Assembly (NCBI GenBank): GCA_008694505.1
Contig: VZDJ01000868.1
Span: forward strand, 236,263-300,262
Source of the DNA: Cyanoderma ruficeps
Lineage: Eukaryota > Chordata > Aves > Passeriformes > Timaliidae
DNA: 64,000 nucleotides
Direction: 5' to 3'
Under the pieces are notes generated by a model, which had not been told where the DNA came from, searched no databases, and worked only from the letters and a program-made list of their open reading frames with translations. The position numbers and the translations under genes were made by a program. Positions 63,559 to 64,000 of this stretch are shown here, piece by piece (within the stretch, counting starts at the first letter, position 1; every line of letters starts with the position of its first letter).

Positions 63559-64000
63559 CATGCAGCTGACCTTACCCTTTCTTCCTGCTTATTTTTTCCT
63601 TTTGCTCCATTTGAACCTTTGCCAGGGCCAGGACCTGGCACTCCCATACTGTACTGTCCAGTAGCCTGGTAGCCTCATTCCCCTGCTCTTCCCATTTCTT
63701 CCTTGTAGGGCTCCTGCTCTGAAGTGACACAAAGACCACAGCAACAATGGCGGGAAGATTGTCCTTTGGTGGGGGGGCTGGGAAGAAAGGGGGTCCCCAA
63801 GGAGGAGTAATAGGAGTGTCCTGGTTAGGTTACTTCTGGGTTTGGCCTGCTCAGCCACTCCCTAACAAACATTTCCTCAACCAACAGCGCAGGCTCATGC
63901 TGAAGGTCCCACGAATTCAACACATGTAATCAACCCAGGGATTAGCCAAAGCAAAGATGTAGTCTTACATAAGAGGCCCATACATTTTTCCTGGGAATGT
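63559..64000 (+). other. Possible edge of a second retroviral element (weak)
   Basis: TGTCCTGGTTAGG at about 63817 resembles the start of bird ERVL-type LTRs and shares TGTCCT with the LTR ends at 10672 and 11454. It follows a purine-rich stretch (GGGAAGAAAGGGGG near 63780, then AAGGAGGAG), as a polypurine tract would. A short plus frame at 63559-63663 begins with a signal-peptide-like segment. The element would run off the window, so no second LTR is available. Treat as a possibility only. Confidence 0.2.

Overview
The window is vertebrate nuclear DNA, most likely from a bird. The evidence is the 3' end of a CR1 LINE near 32.55 kb, an older CR1/L3-type LINE tail near 28.0 kb, a fairly young ERVL-type (class III) endogenous retrovirus at about 6.68-11.45 kb, and otherwise mostly unique, AT-leaning sequence with few repeats. 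Nothing looks prokaryotic: there are no operons, ribosome binding sites or CRISPR arrays, and the many 60-200 residue open frames are mostly chance frames. Two assembly gaps (N runs) lie at 7585-8085 and 26278-26674.

Layout. 1-6.68 kb is unique sequence with no recognisable gene. 6.68-11.45 kb is the minus-strand ERVL provirus: a 783 bp 5' LTR (10672-11454), a lysine-tRNA-like primer binding site, decayed gag, protease with the DTG motif, the start of reverse transcriptase, an assembly gap where the RT core should be, RNase H and the first residues of integrase, then a deletion junction into a truncated 3' LTR (about 6686-7052). 11.5-26.2 kb is mostly unique, with a GC-rich block at 14.0-15.6 kb and an AT-rich, homeodomain-site-rich block at 15.9-16.5 kb. 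A large GGAA/GAAA microsatellite spans the second gap. 26.7-31.8 kb holds the CR1/L3 tail. 40.60-40.94 kb is a 17 bp minisatellite of about 20 units. 58.79-58.98 kb is an A+C-only tract flanked by 8 bp direct repeats.

Host genes. No complete gene can be read. Several minus-strand segments do look like exons: a lysine/glutamate-rich terminal exon at 31.83-32.08 kb, a 56 bp segment at 46.2 kb, a terminal-exon-like frame at 52.3 kb, and a cluster at 57.8-60.0 kb that includes two segments with matching splice phase and a hydrophobic C-terminal exon. I do not recognise the proteins. These calls rest on splice-site context, phase and composition and are tentative. The window is best read as intronic or intergenic bird DNA, possibly crossed by one or two minus-strand genes, with one datable retroviral insertion as its clearest feature.
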